NCBI GenBank assembly: GCA_033856535.1
Contig: JAWVEV010000109.1
Span: forward strand, 1-18,479
Reading direction: 5' to 3'
DNA: 18,479 bases
Source: JAWVEV01 sp033856535
GTDB taxonomy: Bacteria; Actinomycetota; Thermoleophilia; Miltoncostaeales; Miltoncostaeaceae
The translations under genes were made by a program, and so were the position numbers. Shown here piece after piece: positions 6,023 to 18,479 of the stretch; within the stretch, counting starts at the first letter, position 1, and every line of letters starts with the position of its first letter. The notes beneath the pieces are model-generated. The model ran no database searches. It had not been told where the DNA came from and saw only the letters and a list, made by a program, of their open reading frames with translations.

Positions 6023-6791
6023 CCTCGGCCTCCTCCACGAAGCGGCGCGACGCCAGGCGGCGCCCCAGGTACTCGGCGTACGCGGCCCGGCGCTCGTCCG
6101 GGCCCGGGCCGTCGCCGTCCTCGAGCCACGAGTCCGGGATCATCGCCGTCACGGAGTCGATCACCCCCCGGTCGAAGGCCGGCGCCAGGCGCGCGTCGGC
6201 CTCGGCGATCGAGCCGGCGTAGGGCAGCAGCACGTGCTCGGCGATGGCCGGGAAGGGGCGCTCGGCGTCGGCCGGCAGGTCCGTCGAGCCGTGGTGGCGG
6301 TAGAGCGCCGCGCCGTGGTCGATCAGCCAGATGCGCCCGTGCCAGACCAGCAGGTTCGGGTTGCGCGCGGTGCGGTCGACGTTGGTCACGAACGCGTCGA
6401 GCCAGACCGTGTCGGCCGCCAGCACCGGATCGACCTCGGGGCTCGCGGCCGGGTCGAAGGCCAGGGAGCCGGGCAGGAAGTCGAGCCCCATGTTCAGCCC
6501 GCCGCTCGCCCGCAGCAGGTCCTGGATCTCGGGGTCCGGCTCGGCCTGGGCCAGCGCCGGGTCGAGCTCCACGAACGCCAGGTCGGGCACCGGCAGGCCG
6601 GCGCGGCGGGCCAGCTCCCCGGCCACCAGCTCGGCGATGAGCGCCTTCGGGCCCTGGCCGGCGCCGCGGAACTTCACCACGTAGAGGCCGTCGTCGTCGG
6701 CCTCGACCAGCGCCGGCAGCGAGCCGCCCTCGCGCAGCGGCTCGACGTAGCGCGTGGCCCGCACGGTGGGAGGGGGCGCGAGCGCTGCCAC
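6012..6791 (-). CDS. HipA-like kinase (HipA_2 type)
   Basis: A 259-aa single-domain protein related to the HipA Ser/Thr kinase fold (HipA_2 type). Visible kinase parts are the ATP-binding lysine in YVVKFRG (Lys40), a following helix with Glu54, GLPVP at 65-69, the catalytic loop NVDRTARNPNLL (Asp139, with Asn144 and Asn146), and the metal-binding LIDHG (Asp158). All are intact, so it is probably an active kinase. It lacks the N-terminal subdomain of classical HipA toxins, and no HipB-like DNA-binding antitoxin is present. It heads an operon with the DUF3037 protein and the VOC protein. The start is GTG 6791, with TAGACT ending 7 nt upstream and no ribosome site, so leaderless expression is likely. 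Its target is unknown. Confidence 0.88.
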   Translation of the reverse strand: MAALAPPPTVRATRYVEPLREGGSLPALVEADDDGLYVVKFRGAGQGPKALIAELVAGELARRAGLPVPDLAFVELDPALAQAEPDPEIQDLLRASGGLNMGLDFLPGSLAFDPAASPEVDPVLAADTVWLDAFVTNVDRTARNPNLLVWHGRIWLIDHGAALYRHHGSTDLPADAERPFPAIAEHVLLPYAGSIAEADARLAPAFDRGVIDSVTAMIPDSWLEDGDGPGPDERRAAYAEYLGRRLASRRFVEEAEAAR

Positions 6792-6798
6792 GGAGCGG

Positions 6799-6804
6799 AG
6801 TCTA
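6799..6804 (-). promoter_or_regulatory. -10 element of the HipA-like/DUF3037/VOC operon
   Basis: On the minus strand TAGACT is followed by CCGCTCC and then GTG 6791, the textbook spacing for a leaderless start. It shares the core CTAGrCTCCG with the elements at 3331 and 6854. It is about 50 bp from, and divergent to, the PRC-barrel promoter. No convincing -35 is seen. Confidence 0.55.
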
Positions 6805-6854
6805 GGAGCCGGGACGATCGGGAATCATCCGGCCACCGGCCGCGGACGGCTCGC

Positions 6855-6860
6855 TAGGCT
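6855..6860 (+). promoter_or_regulatory. -10 element of the PRC/treS operon
   Basis: TAGGCT lies in the string GCTAGGCTCCG, identical to that before the methyltransferase gene. Transcription starting about 7 nt downstream would leave a leader of about 17 nt carrying GGGGAG (6875-6880) before ATG 6885. No convincing -35 is seen. Confidence 0.5.
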
Positions 6861-6884
6861 CCGCGGCGTGAGCCGGGGAGCCGC

Positions 6885-7639
6885 ATGCTCAGAAGCCTCA
6901 GGGACCTGCAGGGGTACCACGTGCACGCCACCGATGGCGACGTGGGCCGCGCCGACGACTTCCTCTTCGACGACGAGCGGTGGACCGTCCGCTACGCGGT
7001 GGTCGACACCGGCGGGTGGCTGGAGGACGAGCTGACCCTGATCTCGCCGGCCGCCCTGCGCGAGGCCGATTGGGAGAGCCGCACGCTGATGGCGGACCTC
7101 ACGCGCGAGCAGGTGGAGGCGAGCCCGCCGATCGAGCGCGACGCGCCGGTCGACCGCCAGCGCCGGGTCGACCTGCACGCCCACTACGGCTGGCCCCACT
7201 GGTGGGCCGGAGTCGGCCCGCTCGGGGGCATCGGCGCGCCCGGCGCCTACATCCCGGCCGACGCGGTCGCGACCGAGGCCCCGCCCGGGGGTACGGAGCC
7301 CGAAGGGGATCCGCACTTGCGCAGCAGCGCCGACGTCATCGGCTACGCGGTGACCGGCACTGACGAGGAGGTCGGCCACGTCGACGACCTGATCGTCGAG
7401 GACGAGGGCTGGCAGGTCCGCTACCTCGTCGTCGACACGCGCAGGTGGCTCTCCGGCCGGAGGGTGCTGATCGCGCCGCAGTGGGTCGAGCGCTTCGACT
7501 GGGCCGATCGCACCGCGACGCTGCGCCTGACCCGCGCCGAGATCGAGGCCTCGCCCGAGTTCGACGAGGCCGCCCCGGTCAACCGGGAGTACGAGACGCG
7601 CCTGTACGACTTCTACGGTCGCCCGACCTACTGGGACGG

Positions 7640-7643
<4 letters not shown>
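6885..7643 (+). CDS. Tandem PRC-barrel domain protein
   Basis: A 252-aa soluble protein made of two PRC-barrel-like halves. PRC barrels are small beta domains found in photosynthetic reaction-centre H subunits, RimM and many uncharacterised stress-linked proteins. The halves align with a constant offset of 143 residues: WTVRYAVVDTGGWL at 33-46 matches WQVRYLVVDTRRWL at 176-189, and DWESRTLMADLTREQVEAS matches DWADRTATLRLTRAEIEAS. The linker (about 105-145) is Gly/Pro-rich. The start is ATG 6885 with GGGGAG 4 nt before it. Its stop TGA overlaps the GTG start of the trehalose synthase fusion (GTGA), so the two proteins should be made together. This suggests a role in trehalose metabolism or its regulation, which is inference only. 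Confidence 0.9.
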
Positions 7644-10998
<3,355 letters not shown>

Positions 10999-10999
<1 letters not shown>

Positions 11000-11433
11000 T
11001 GGAGGATGGCGTCGCCTACGCCAAGCTCGACCTCGAGCACGGCGAGATGTTCCTCAGCCTGCGCCGCGCGCTCGGGGTCACGTCGATCGGCATGAACCAG
11101 CTGCTGTTCGCGCCGGGCGAGCGCGGCCGGATCCACCGCCACCGGGACCAGGAGGAGGTCTACCTGGTGCTGGAGGGCGTGCTGAGCCTGTCGGTGGAGG
11201 GCGAGGAGCGCGACCTCGCCGCCGGCGAGCTGGCGCGGGTGGCGCCGGCGGTGCGCCGGCAGCTGACCAACCGGGGCCCGGGGCGGCTGGCGGTCCTGGC
11301 GCTCGGCGGCATCGGCGAGCACGCCGGCCGCGACGCCGAGGCCTTCGCCGCCTGGGACGACGACGCGCCCAAGGGCCCCGCGGACGTGCCCTTCCCGGAC
11401 CGGCTGCCCGACGCGGAGCTGCGGCCGGCCTGA
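10999..11433 (+). CDS. Small cupin protein, last gene of the treS operon
   Basis: A 144-aa single-domain cupin. Cupin motif 1 is complete: GERGRIHRHRDQEEVYLVLEG, with two His and a Glu ligand. In motif 2 (GELARVAPAVRRQLTN) the usual His is replaced by Arg, so the metal site would lack one ligand. That points to a sugar-binding or weak-metal protein rather than a standard dioxygenase. The first 35 residues (MEDGVAYAKLDLEHGEMF) are acidic, and the tail is Pro/Asp-rich. ATG 10999 overlaps the treS stop TGA by one base and has GGGAGGA (10985-10991) upstream, so it is co-translated. A role in sensing or modifying a sugar is suggested only by position. Confidence 0.88.
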
Positions 11434-11453
11434 GCCGCCCCCGCCCCGCTCAG
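11430..11453. terminator. Weak hairpin joining two convergent stop codons
   Basis: CTGAGC (11430-11435) pairs with GCTCAG (11448-11453) over a 12-nt C-rich loop. Each arm holds one stop codon: the cupin TGA on plus and the SDR TGA on minus. The stem is only 6 bp without a T-tract, so this is a weak terminator call. Confidence 0.3.
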
Positions 11454-12373
11454 CGGTAGCGGGCCGGGTCGAACTGGTCGGGTCCGCGACCGGTGGCGAC
11501 GACGTCGTCGAACCAGCGCCCCCAGTCGGGGCGCGAGCCGTCGAGGTCCGTGAAGCCGTAGCCCCGGGCGAGCCCCCACGACGACATGGTCATGCCGCTG
11601 AAGCGGCCGGCGGCCGCCAGGTCGGCGGCGAGCGCCGCCGCCCCCCGGCCCACGTAGCGGGGGGTCTCCGACAGCGCGAAGTGCGGATCCTTGGCGACCG
11701 CGTCGCGCCAGGTGGCCTCGGTCACGCCGAAGTGGTCGAGCATCGCCTCGGAGCGCAGGAAGCCGGGCGTCAGCGCGAGCGCGGTGACGCCGTGCGGCTT
11801 CAGCTCCTGGGCCTGTGCCACGGCGAGTCGGATCACCGACGCCTTCACCAGGTCGTAGAAGAGCGAGCCGCGGTAGCGCTCCCCGACCCCGTCGGTCACC
11901 TCGATCACCAGGCCGCCCTCGCCGCGCTCGACGATCAGCGGCACCAGGGCGTGGGAGGTGACCAGGTGGGTCTGCACGCCGTTGCGCCAGGCCTTCAGGC
12001 CGGCCTCGAGGTCGTGCTCCCAGAAGGGGCCGTTCCAGGAGACCAGGCCGTCGCCGCCCCAGACGTCGTTGACCAGGATGTCGAGCTGCCCGCCGGTGTC
12101 GTGCTCCAGCCGGGCGCGCAGGCTCGCGACGTCATCGGGCGACGAGTGGTCGCAGCGCACCGCGATGCCGCGCCCGCCGGCGGCCTGGACCAGCTCCGCG
12201 GTCTCCTCGATCGTCTCGGGCCGGCCCATCTCCGAGGCCTCGTCGCGGGTCGATCGGCCGGTGCAGTAGACCCGCGCGCCGAGCGCGCCCAGCTCGATCG
12301 CGATGCCGCGGCCGGCGCCGCGGGTGGCGCCCGCCACCAGGGCGACCTTGCCGGCCAGGGGGTGCTCGTTCAC
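11450..12373 (-). CDS. SDR-family oxidoreductase (DHRS1-like)
   Basis: A 307-aa short-chain dehydrogenase/reductase that should use NAD(P)H on an unknown carbonyl or alcohol. The Rossmann glycine motif is GATRGAGRG at residues 15-23, and the catalytic pair is Tyr173 and Lys177 in LFYDLVKAS. The usual NNAG motif is changed to VNDVWGG. The arginine in CTGRST after strand 2 favours NADP. The spacing and the long C-terminal part (SGMTMSSWGLARGYGFTD, DGSRPDWG) resemble the DHRS1-like branch. The start is GTG 12373, overlapping the tetR stop by 4 nt (GTGA), with GAGGAG just upstream. It is therefore the second gene of a tetR-SDR operon and presumably under that repressor's control. Confidence 0.93.
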   Translation of the reverse strand: MNEHPLAGKVALVAGATRGAGRGIAIELGALGARVYCTGRSTRDEASEMGRPETIEETAELVQAAGGRGIAVRCDHSSPDDVASLRARLEHDTGGQLDILVNDVWGGDGLVSWNGPFWEHDLEAGLKAWRNGVQTHLVTSHALVPLIVERGEGGLVIEVTDGVGERYRGSLFYDLVKASVIRLAVAQAQELKPHGVTALALTPGFLRSEAMLDHFGVTEATWRDAVAKDPHFALSETPRYVGRGAAALAADLAAAGRFSGMTMSSWGLARGYGFTDLDGSRPDWGRWFDDVVATGRGPDQFDPARYR

Positions 12374-12981
12374 ATGCTCTCCTCGGTTCGGGGTGCGCGG
12401 CGGGCGGACGGGCCGCGCCAGCCGGCGAGAAGGACGTCGACGGATCGGCCCACCCGCGCGCCGAGCGAGCCCCGGGGGTCCATCGACCAGCTCAGCAGCG
12501 TGCCGTTCCAGACCGCCAGCAGCGCCTCGGCGGCGCGGGTGGGGGGCGGGGCGGCGGGAAGGTCGGGGGCCCGGCGGAGCAGTCGGCGCAGCTCCGCGCC
12601 CATCGCCTTCTGGCCCTCGAGCACGGCGGCGCGCAGCTCGGCGTCGGCAAGGTCGGCGCCGAGCTGGCCGAGGTGGTTGGCCGCGGTGGCGGGGTCGTCG
12701 AGGTCGGCGGCGGCGGCGACCAGGGCGGCGCGCAGGGCGGCGCCGCCGGTCGCCCGGCTGGCGGCGGCGCCGCGCATCGCGGCGATGGTGCGGACCGTGC
12801 CGCCGCGCGAGACCGCGATCAGCAGGCCGCGCTTGGAGCCGAAGCGGGCGACCAGCGTGCCGGCGGCCACGCCGGCCTCGGCCGCGACGTCGGCGAGGGT
12901 GAAGCCCGGCCCGTGACGGCCGATCGCCGCCGCCGCGGCGGCCAAGAGGCGGTCGTCGGCGATGGTCCGAGGACGTCCCAC
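12370..12981 (-). CDS. TetR/AcrR-family transcriptional regulator
   Basis: A 203-aa one-component regulator. Residues 1-60 hold the TetR helix-turn-helix (GRPRTIADDRLLAAAAAAI, FTLADVAAEAGVAAGTLVARFGSKRGLL). The rest is an Ala-rich helical ligand domain with a conserved-looking tryptophan region (AVWNGTLLSWSMDPRG). GTG 12981 begins the usual MGRPR opening. No ribosome site is present; a TTCAAT hexamer ends 6 nt upstream, so it may be leaderless. A candidate operator overlaps that hexamer, which would give autorepression and co-control of the SDR gene. The divergent ABM-like/MBL pair lies 104 nt away and could share control. The inducer is unknown. Confidence 0.93.
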   Translation of the reverse strand: MGRPRTIADDRLLAAAAAAIGRHGPGFTLADVAAEAGVAAGTLVARFGSKRGLLIAVSRGGTVRTIAAMRGAAASRATGGAALRAALVAAAADLDDPATAANHLGQLGADLADAELRAAVLEGQKAMGAELRRLLRRAPDLPAAPPPTRAAEALLAVWNGTLLSWSMDPRGSLGARVGRSVDVLLAGWRGPSARRAPRTEESM

Positions 12982-12989
12982 GGCGTTAT

Positions 12990-13003
12990 TGAATCACAGT
13001 TCA
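12990..13003. promoter_or_regulatory. Candidate TetR operator overlapping the tetR promoter
   Basis: TGAATCACAGTTCA is an imperfect palindrome (TGAA, 6 nt, TTCA) in the tetR/ABM divergent region. It overlaps the -10-like TTCAAT of tetR (12988-12993, minus). It lies in a locally AT-rich patch, which stands out against the high GC around it. Location and symmetry fit a TetR-family operator. Confidence 0.45.
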
Positions 13004-13084
13004 GAAACGTGCGAGGCCATTGCGCGCCGCGGCCGAGAGGGGGACGATCGGGTGGTCGGACCCCCCTGACGAGGAGGCCTTTCC

Positions 13085-13429
13085 ATGATCTGCCTGCTCA
13101 CCGAGCGCCGGCTCCGCCCCGGGACCTTCGACGAGTTCCGGGAGGCCTGGGAGCCCGTCGGCGACCCGCCACCGTCCCTGATCCGGGCGTTCCACCTGCG
13201 CGCGATCGGCGACCCGGACCACGTCGTCTCGTTCGGGCTCTTCGATCTGAGCCGGGCGCAGCTCGACGCCTTGAGGACCGACCCCGACACCGCCGAGGAG
13301 CAGCGCGCCCGCGCCGCCGCGATGGGCGGGTTCATCGAGGAGATCGGGGTCGACGGCGCCTTCGAGGTGGTCGAGGTCGTCGAGGGTCCGTCCACCGGCG
13401 CGGAGGAGGACCGGGCCCTCCTGGCGTAG
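13085..13429 (+). CDS. Small ABM-like (dimeric alpha/beta barrel) protein
   Basis: A 114-aa protein that looks like a ferredoxin-like alpha/beta barrel of the antibiotic biosynthesis monooxygenase or related type. It has an opening strand MICLLTERRLRPGTFDEFREAWEP, a central strand HVVSFGLFDLSRAQLDAL, and a final strand FEVVEVVEG. No catalytic residues can be named, so function is open: quinone or polyketide oxygenation, ligand binding, or another role. The start is certain: ATG 13085 has GAGGAGG at 13071-13077. It is divergent to tetR and is followed after 9 nt by the MBL-fold hydrolase, so it is the first gene of a two-gene operon. The tail (GPSTGAEEDRALLA) is disordered. Confidence 0.75.
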   Translation: MICLLTERRLRPGTFDEFREAWEPVGDPPPSLIRAFHLRAIGDPDHVVSFGLFDLSRAQLDALRTDPDTAEEQRARAAAMGGFIEEIGVDGAFEVVEVVEGPSTGAEEDRALLA

Positions 13430-13438
13430 AGCCTCCGG

Positions 13439-14425
13439 GTGGCCGCCGAGGACCATCTTCCGGCCTGGCTGCGGTTCCTGCGGCCGGGCTTCCCGAGCGC
13501 GAACCTGATCGTCGCGACCGAGGGCGTGCGGGTCCTGGTCGACTCCGGGTACGGGAGCGACGTCGAGCGGCTGGTCGCGGCGCTCGCCGGCGCCGGGGTG
13601 GCGCCGGACGACCTGGAGCTGGTCGTGAACACGCATTCCCACAGCGACCACGTGGGCGGGAACGCGCGGCTGCAGGGGGTTCACGGCGTGCCGGTGGCGG
13701 CCTCCGCCGCGGACGCGGCGGAGGTGAACGCGCGCCGGCCGGAGGCGTGCCTGGCCGAGTGGCTCGACCAGCCGGTGGAGCCGTACCGCGTGAACCGGGT
13801 GCTGGAGCCCGGCGAGCGCCTGGCGATCGGGCCGGCCGAATGGGAGGTGCTGGCGACGCCGGGGCACATGCCGAGCCACCTGAGCCTGTGGCAGCCCGAG
13901 CACGGCGTGCTGCTGCTGGGTGACGCCCTGCACGCCGACGACGTCGGCTGGCTCAACCTGCCGCTCGACGGGACGGCGGCGATCGAGCGCTCGCTGGCGA
14001 CGGTGGACGAGCTGGCGCGGCTGCCCGTGCGGGTGGCGCTCTCGGGCCACGGGCCGCCGGCGCTGGACCCGCCGGCCGCGTTCGCGGCGGCGCGGAGCCG
14101 CTTCGAGCGGATGCTCGCCGACCCGCCGAAGGCCGCATGGCACGCGATGAAGCGGATCCTGGCCTTCGCGCTGATGATCCACGACGGGATCCCGGCGCGG
14201 GAGACGGTGACCTACGTCCTCACCCGGCCGTGGCTGCGGGACCACGCGGAGTTCCTCGGCGTCACGCCCGCGGCGCTGACCGAGGAGCTTCTGGCCGAGC
14301 TCCGGCGCGCCGGGGCGGTCGAGATCGACGGCGAGGGCCGCCTCCGGTCCCGCGCGCCGCACCACCGCCCGCCGCCGGGATGGCTCCGGGCTCCGGGCTA
14401 CCCGCGGGACTGGCCGGCGGCGTGA
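13439..14425 (+). CDS. Metallo-beta-lactamase-fold hydrolase (LACTB2/GloB-like)
   Basis: A 328-aa two-zinc hydrolase of the MBL superfamily. Ligands are visible in THSHSDHVGG (His66, His68, Asp70, His71), TPGHMPSHLSL (His143), GDALHADD (Asp162) and SGHGPP (His204). After the catalytic domain, residues about 230-300 form a winged-helix-like helical region (AWHAMKRILAFALMIHDG, LGVTPAALTEELLAELRRAGAVE), as in LACTB2-type and GloB-like thioesterases. The substrate is probably a thioester or ester; this is inferred. The start is GTG 13439, 9 nt after the ABM-like gene's stop, with no strong ribosome site beyond GCCTCCGG; an upstream start is excluded by that stop. It converges on a cupin gene with 10 nt between stops. 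Confidence 0.93.
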   Translation: MAAEDHLPAWLRFLRPGFPSANLIVATEGVRVLVDSGYGSDVERLVAALAGAGVAPDDLELVVNTHSHSDHVGGNARLQGVHGVPVAASAADAAEVNARRPEACLAEWLDQPVEPYRVNRVLEPGERLAIGPAEWEVLATPGHMPSHLSLWQPEHGVLLLGDALHADDVGWLNLPLDGTAAIERSLATVDELARLPVRVALSGHGPPALDPPAAFAAARSRFERMLADPPKAAWHAMKRILAFALMIHDGIPARETVTYVLTRPWLRDHAEFLGVTPAALTEELLAELRRAGAVEIDGEGRLRSRAPHHRPPPGWLRAPGYPRDWPAA

Positions 14426-14435
14426 CCGCCCCGGG

Positions 14436-14804
14436 CTACGACCCTCCCGCCTGCCGCTGGACGTGCTCCAGCACCGTCGCCAGCTCCCGCGAGGGCGAGA
14501 AGTCGACGTACTCGACGTCGTCAAGCGCCTCCGGGGCGTGTCCCGGCGCCCAGTAGAACGCCTCGCCGGCCCGGTATTCCTTCGGCCCGGTGGCGGTGTG
14601 CATCCGCAGGGTGCCCTTGAGCATGTAGCCCCAGTGCGGGCACTGGCACAGGTCGCCCTCGAGCCCCTGCACGAGCGGGCGGAGGTCGGTGCCGGCGGGG
14701 AGCCTGAAGCGCCCGACCGTCATCTCCCCGGCCGGCTCCAGGCGGATCTCGAGCCCGTCGCTCTCCATCGCGACGGCCATCGTCTCGCGCGTGAACGTCT
14801 CCAT
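14436..14804 (-). CDS. Cupin-domain protein
   Basis: A 122-aa cupin-like protein. The N-terminal half carries MTVGRFRLPAGTDLRPLVQG. The barrel core is CQCPHWGYMLKGTLRMHTATG, then EYRAGEAFYWAPGHAPEAL. The pattern HW-x-x-x-x-KG with a later GHAPEAL keeps two His positions, so a metal site is possible, though motif 1 lacks the second His of HxH. I chose ATG 14804 (METFTRETMAV) because GGGGGAG lies immediately upstream. The longer TTG start at 14840 would add MYARLGDRNGGA, a segment that looks like leader. It stands alone on the minus strand, converging on the MBL gene. Its role is unknown; it may bind a small carboxylate or metal. Confidence 0.82.
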   Translation of the reverse strand: METFTRETMAVAMESDGLEIRLEPAGEMTVGRFRLPAGTDLRPLVQGLEGDLCQCPHWGYMLKGTLRMHTATGPKEYRAGEAFYWAPGHAPEALDDVEYVDFSPSRELATVLEHVQRQAGGS

Positions 14805-14831
14805 CGCTCCCCCGTTTCGGTCGCCGAGGCG

Positions 14832-14837
14832 AGCGTA
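14832..14837 (-). promoter_or_regulatory. Candidate -10 of the cupin gene
   Basis: TACGCT on the minus strand fits TANNNT and lies 27 nt before ATG 14804. The intervening leader holds GGGGGAG. This is a weak call based on one hexamer. Confidence 0.3.
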
Positions 14838-14903
14838 CAACGACGCCTGGGTGCGGGCACCGGCCTGCGGGCGGTTCGTCGGCCCGGGAGGCGACCGGCG
14901 GCC

Positions 14904-14928
14904 GGCGCGGACTCCGCCGGCCCGCGCC
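14904..14928 (-). terminator. Possible hairpin downstream of glgX
   Basis: GGCGCGG (14904-14910) pairs with CCGCGCC (14922-14928) over an 11-nt loop, about 80 nt past the glgX stop. The surrounding gap (14805-15010) holds nothing else I can support beyond the cupin promoter candidate. There is no T-tract. Confidence 0.25.
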
Positions 14929-15010
14929 CGTCAGGCCGACCGGGCGGCGTCGGTCCCGTCCCGGCGCACCACCGGTCCGCGGTCCGCCGCGCCGTCTCGG
15001 GGTGGCGCCG

Positions 15011-17124
<2,114 letters not shown>

Positions 17125-17134
<10 letters not shown>

Positions 17135-18479
17135 CGCACCGCCGCGCCGGCCCACGGGGGCAGCGTCGCCACCCCGCGCTCCAGCTCGATCTCGTGCGTG
17201 GACAGGACCACCTCGCCCCCGTCGGTCGTGATCCGCGCCGGCGCCGGCGCGAAGTTGGCCAGGAGCTCGATGTCGCCCCGCCGGAGACGAAGCGTACCCG
17301 CCTCCTCGTCGACGGCCAGGGGCTCGCACTCGCGCGCGAGACCGGCGCGGAGGGCGATCAGGCGCCGGTAGAGGTCGGCCAGCGCGGCGTCGCCGCCGGC
17401 CGGGTCGAGCGTCGATCGGACGAACGTGGCGGGGTCCTGCGGGTCCGGCACGTCCCCGGCGAAGGCCGCGAAGTGGGCGAACTCGCGCCGGCGGCCCTCG
17501 CGGGTCGCGTCGGCGATGAACGGGTCCACGTGGTCCGTGAAGAACTGGAACGGGCGCCGCTCGCCGTACTCCTCGCCCATGAACAGCATCGGCACGAAGG
17601 GGGAGAGCAGCGTGCAGAAGGCGGCCAGGCGCAGGGTCTCCTCCGGCGGCCGGTCGCCGATCGCCCGGTTGCCCACCTGGTCGTGGTTCTGGCCGAAGAC
17701 CACGAACCGCCACGGCGCCCGGTCGAAGGCCGGCGCGCCGTGGCGGCGCCGGCGCTCCGGGCTGTAGCCGCCGTCGTAGACGAACGGGCGCCGGAAGGCC
17801 TTGGCGAGCTGGCCCACCGTCCCGAAGTCGGCGTAGTAGCCATCGCGCTCGCCGGTCAGGATCGCGTGCAGGGCGTGGTGGAACTCGTCCGCCCACTGCG
17901 CGTCGAAGCCCAGGCCGCCGACGTCGGTCGGCCGGACCGTGCGCGGGTCGTTGCGGTCGCTCTCGGCGACGAGCAGCGCGCCCGGCGCCGCGGCGTGCAC
18001 GCGGTCGCACAGCTCGGCGAGCACCGGTCGCGCGCCGGCGTCGAAGATCGCGTGCACCGCGTCCATGCGCAGGCCGTCCATCCGGTAACCCTCGACCCAC
18101 TGCAGGGCGTTCCGGATCGCCCATTCGCGCACGGCCCCGGAGTCGGGCCCGTCGAAGTTGACCGCGTGCCCCCAGGGCGTGCCGTAGCGGTCGGTCAGGA
18201 AGGGGCCGAAGGCCTCGAGCGCCTCGCTGCCCGGGCCGAGGTGGTTGTAGACCACGTCCAGCAGCACCGCCATGCCGGCCTCGTGGGCCGCGTCGACCAG
18301 ACGGGCGAGGCCCTCGGGCCCGCCGTATGCCGCGTGGGGAGCGAAGGTGTAGAGCCCGTCGTAGCCCCAGTTGCGGTCGCCCGGGAAGGTCGCGATCGGC
18401 ATCAGCTCGATCGCCGTCACGCCCAGGTCGCGAAGGCCGGTCAGGCGCCCGATGGCGGCGTCGAAGGTGCCCTCGGGCG
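17125..18479 (-). CDS. treZ: Malto-oligosyltrehalose trehalohydrolase TreZ (5' end outside window)
   Basis: TreZ cleaves trehalose from maltooligosyltrehalose made by TreY. About 451 residues are present and the frame is open to the window edge (PEGTFDAAIGRLTGLRDLGV). The missing N-terminus should hold the CBM48-like domain and the first strands. Motifs present: VTAIELMPIATFPGDRNWGY, DVVYNHLGPG (region I), GLRMDAVHAI with the nucleophile Asp at codon 18061-18063, LLVAESDRND with Glu at 17962-17964, and FGQNHDQVGNR with Asp at 17680-17682. GEEYGERRPFQFFTDH is typical of TreZ rather than GlgB. An internal GTG at 18420 is not the start. The gene overlaps glgX by 10 nt, and treY would be expected nearby outside the window. 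Confidence 0.95.

Noticed and set aside
6012..6791. Classical HipBA toxin-antitoxin module
   Set aside because: There is no HipB-like helix-turn-helix gene beside the kinase and the kinase lacks the HipA N-terminal subdomain.
6868..7035. GTG 6868, 7 nt after TAGGCT, as a leaderless start
   Set aside because: Its frame stops at 7035 and yields Ser/Thr/Gly-rich sequence; the PRC gene in another frame has ATG 6885 with a ribosome site.

Overview
The window looks like chromosomal DNA from a very GC-rich (roughly 70% or more) actinobacterium. The high GC, frequent GTG starts, stop/start overlaps of 1-11 nt, TANNNT-type elements placed directly before start codons, and a trehalose/glycogen gene set with a fused TreS-maltokinase all fit this. 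A Thermoleophilia/Solirubrobacterales-like lineage is my guess from the gene mix, not something the sequence proves. I see no rRNA, tRNA, insertion sequence, integrase, CRISPR array or other sign of a mobile region. Genes are densely packed and no gene-free stretch exceeds about 210 nt.

Left part (1-5280): the 3' part of a PG_binding_4/YkuD L,D-transpeptidase (+) converges on hflX (-). Then on + come a proline-rich low-complexity ORF, a Fe/Mn superoxide dismutase 13 nt after it, a small SAM methyltransferase, and a cytosolic c-di-GMP protein with a degenerate GGDEF domain and an intact HD-GYP domain.

Middle (5290-6791, -): a three-gene operon of a HipA-like kinase (first), a DUF3037-type protein (second, probably starting at a CTG) and a VOC protein (third). 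The kinase has an apparently leaderless promoter. The kinase/DUF3037 pair is the part of the window whose biology is least understood.

Trehalose/glycogen block A (6885-11433, +): a tandem PRC-barrel protein, a 1119-aa trehalose synthase-maltokinase fusion and a small cupin, joined by 4-nt and 1-nt overlaps. They should be co-translated and link trehalose/maltose interconversion to maltose-1-phosphate formation.

Detox-like block (11450-14804): a TetR regulator and an SDR oxidoreductase (-) diverge from a small ABM-like protein and a metallo-beta-lactamase-fold hydrolase (+). A candidate operator overlaps the likely tetR promoter. A second cupin gene (-) converges on the hydrolase.

Trehalose/glycogen block B (15011-18479, -): treZ (cut by the window edge) overlaps glgX by 10 nt. 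GlgX debranches alpha-glucan and TreZ releases trehalose from maltooligosyltrehalose. The intermediate enzyme TreY is not in the window and may lie upstream of treZ. Together blocks A and B describe a two-way flow between glycogen-like glucan and trehalose, presumably for osmotic, desiccation or carbon-storage control.
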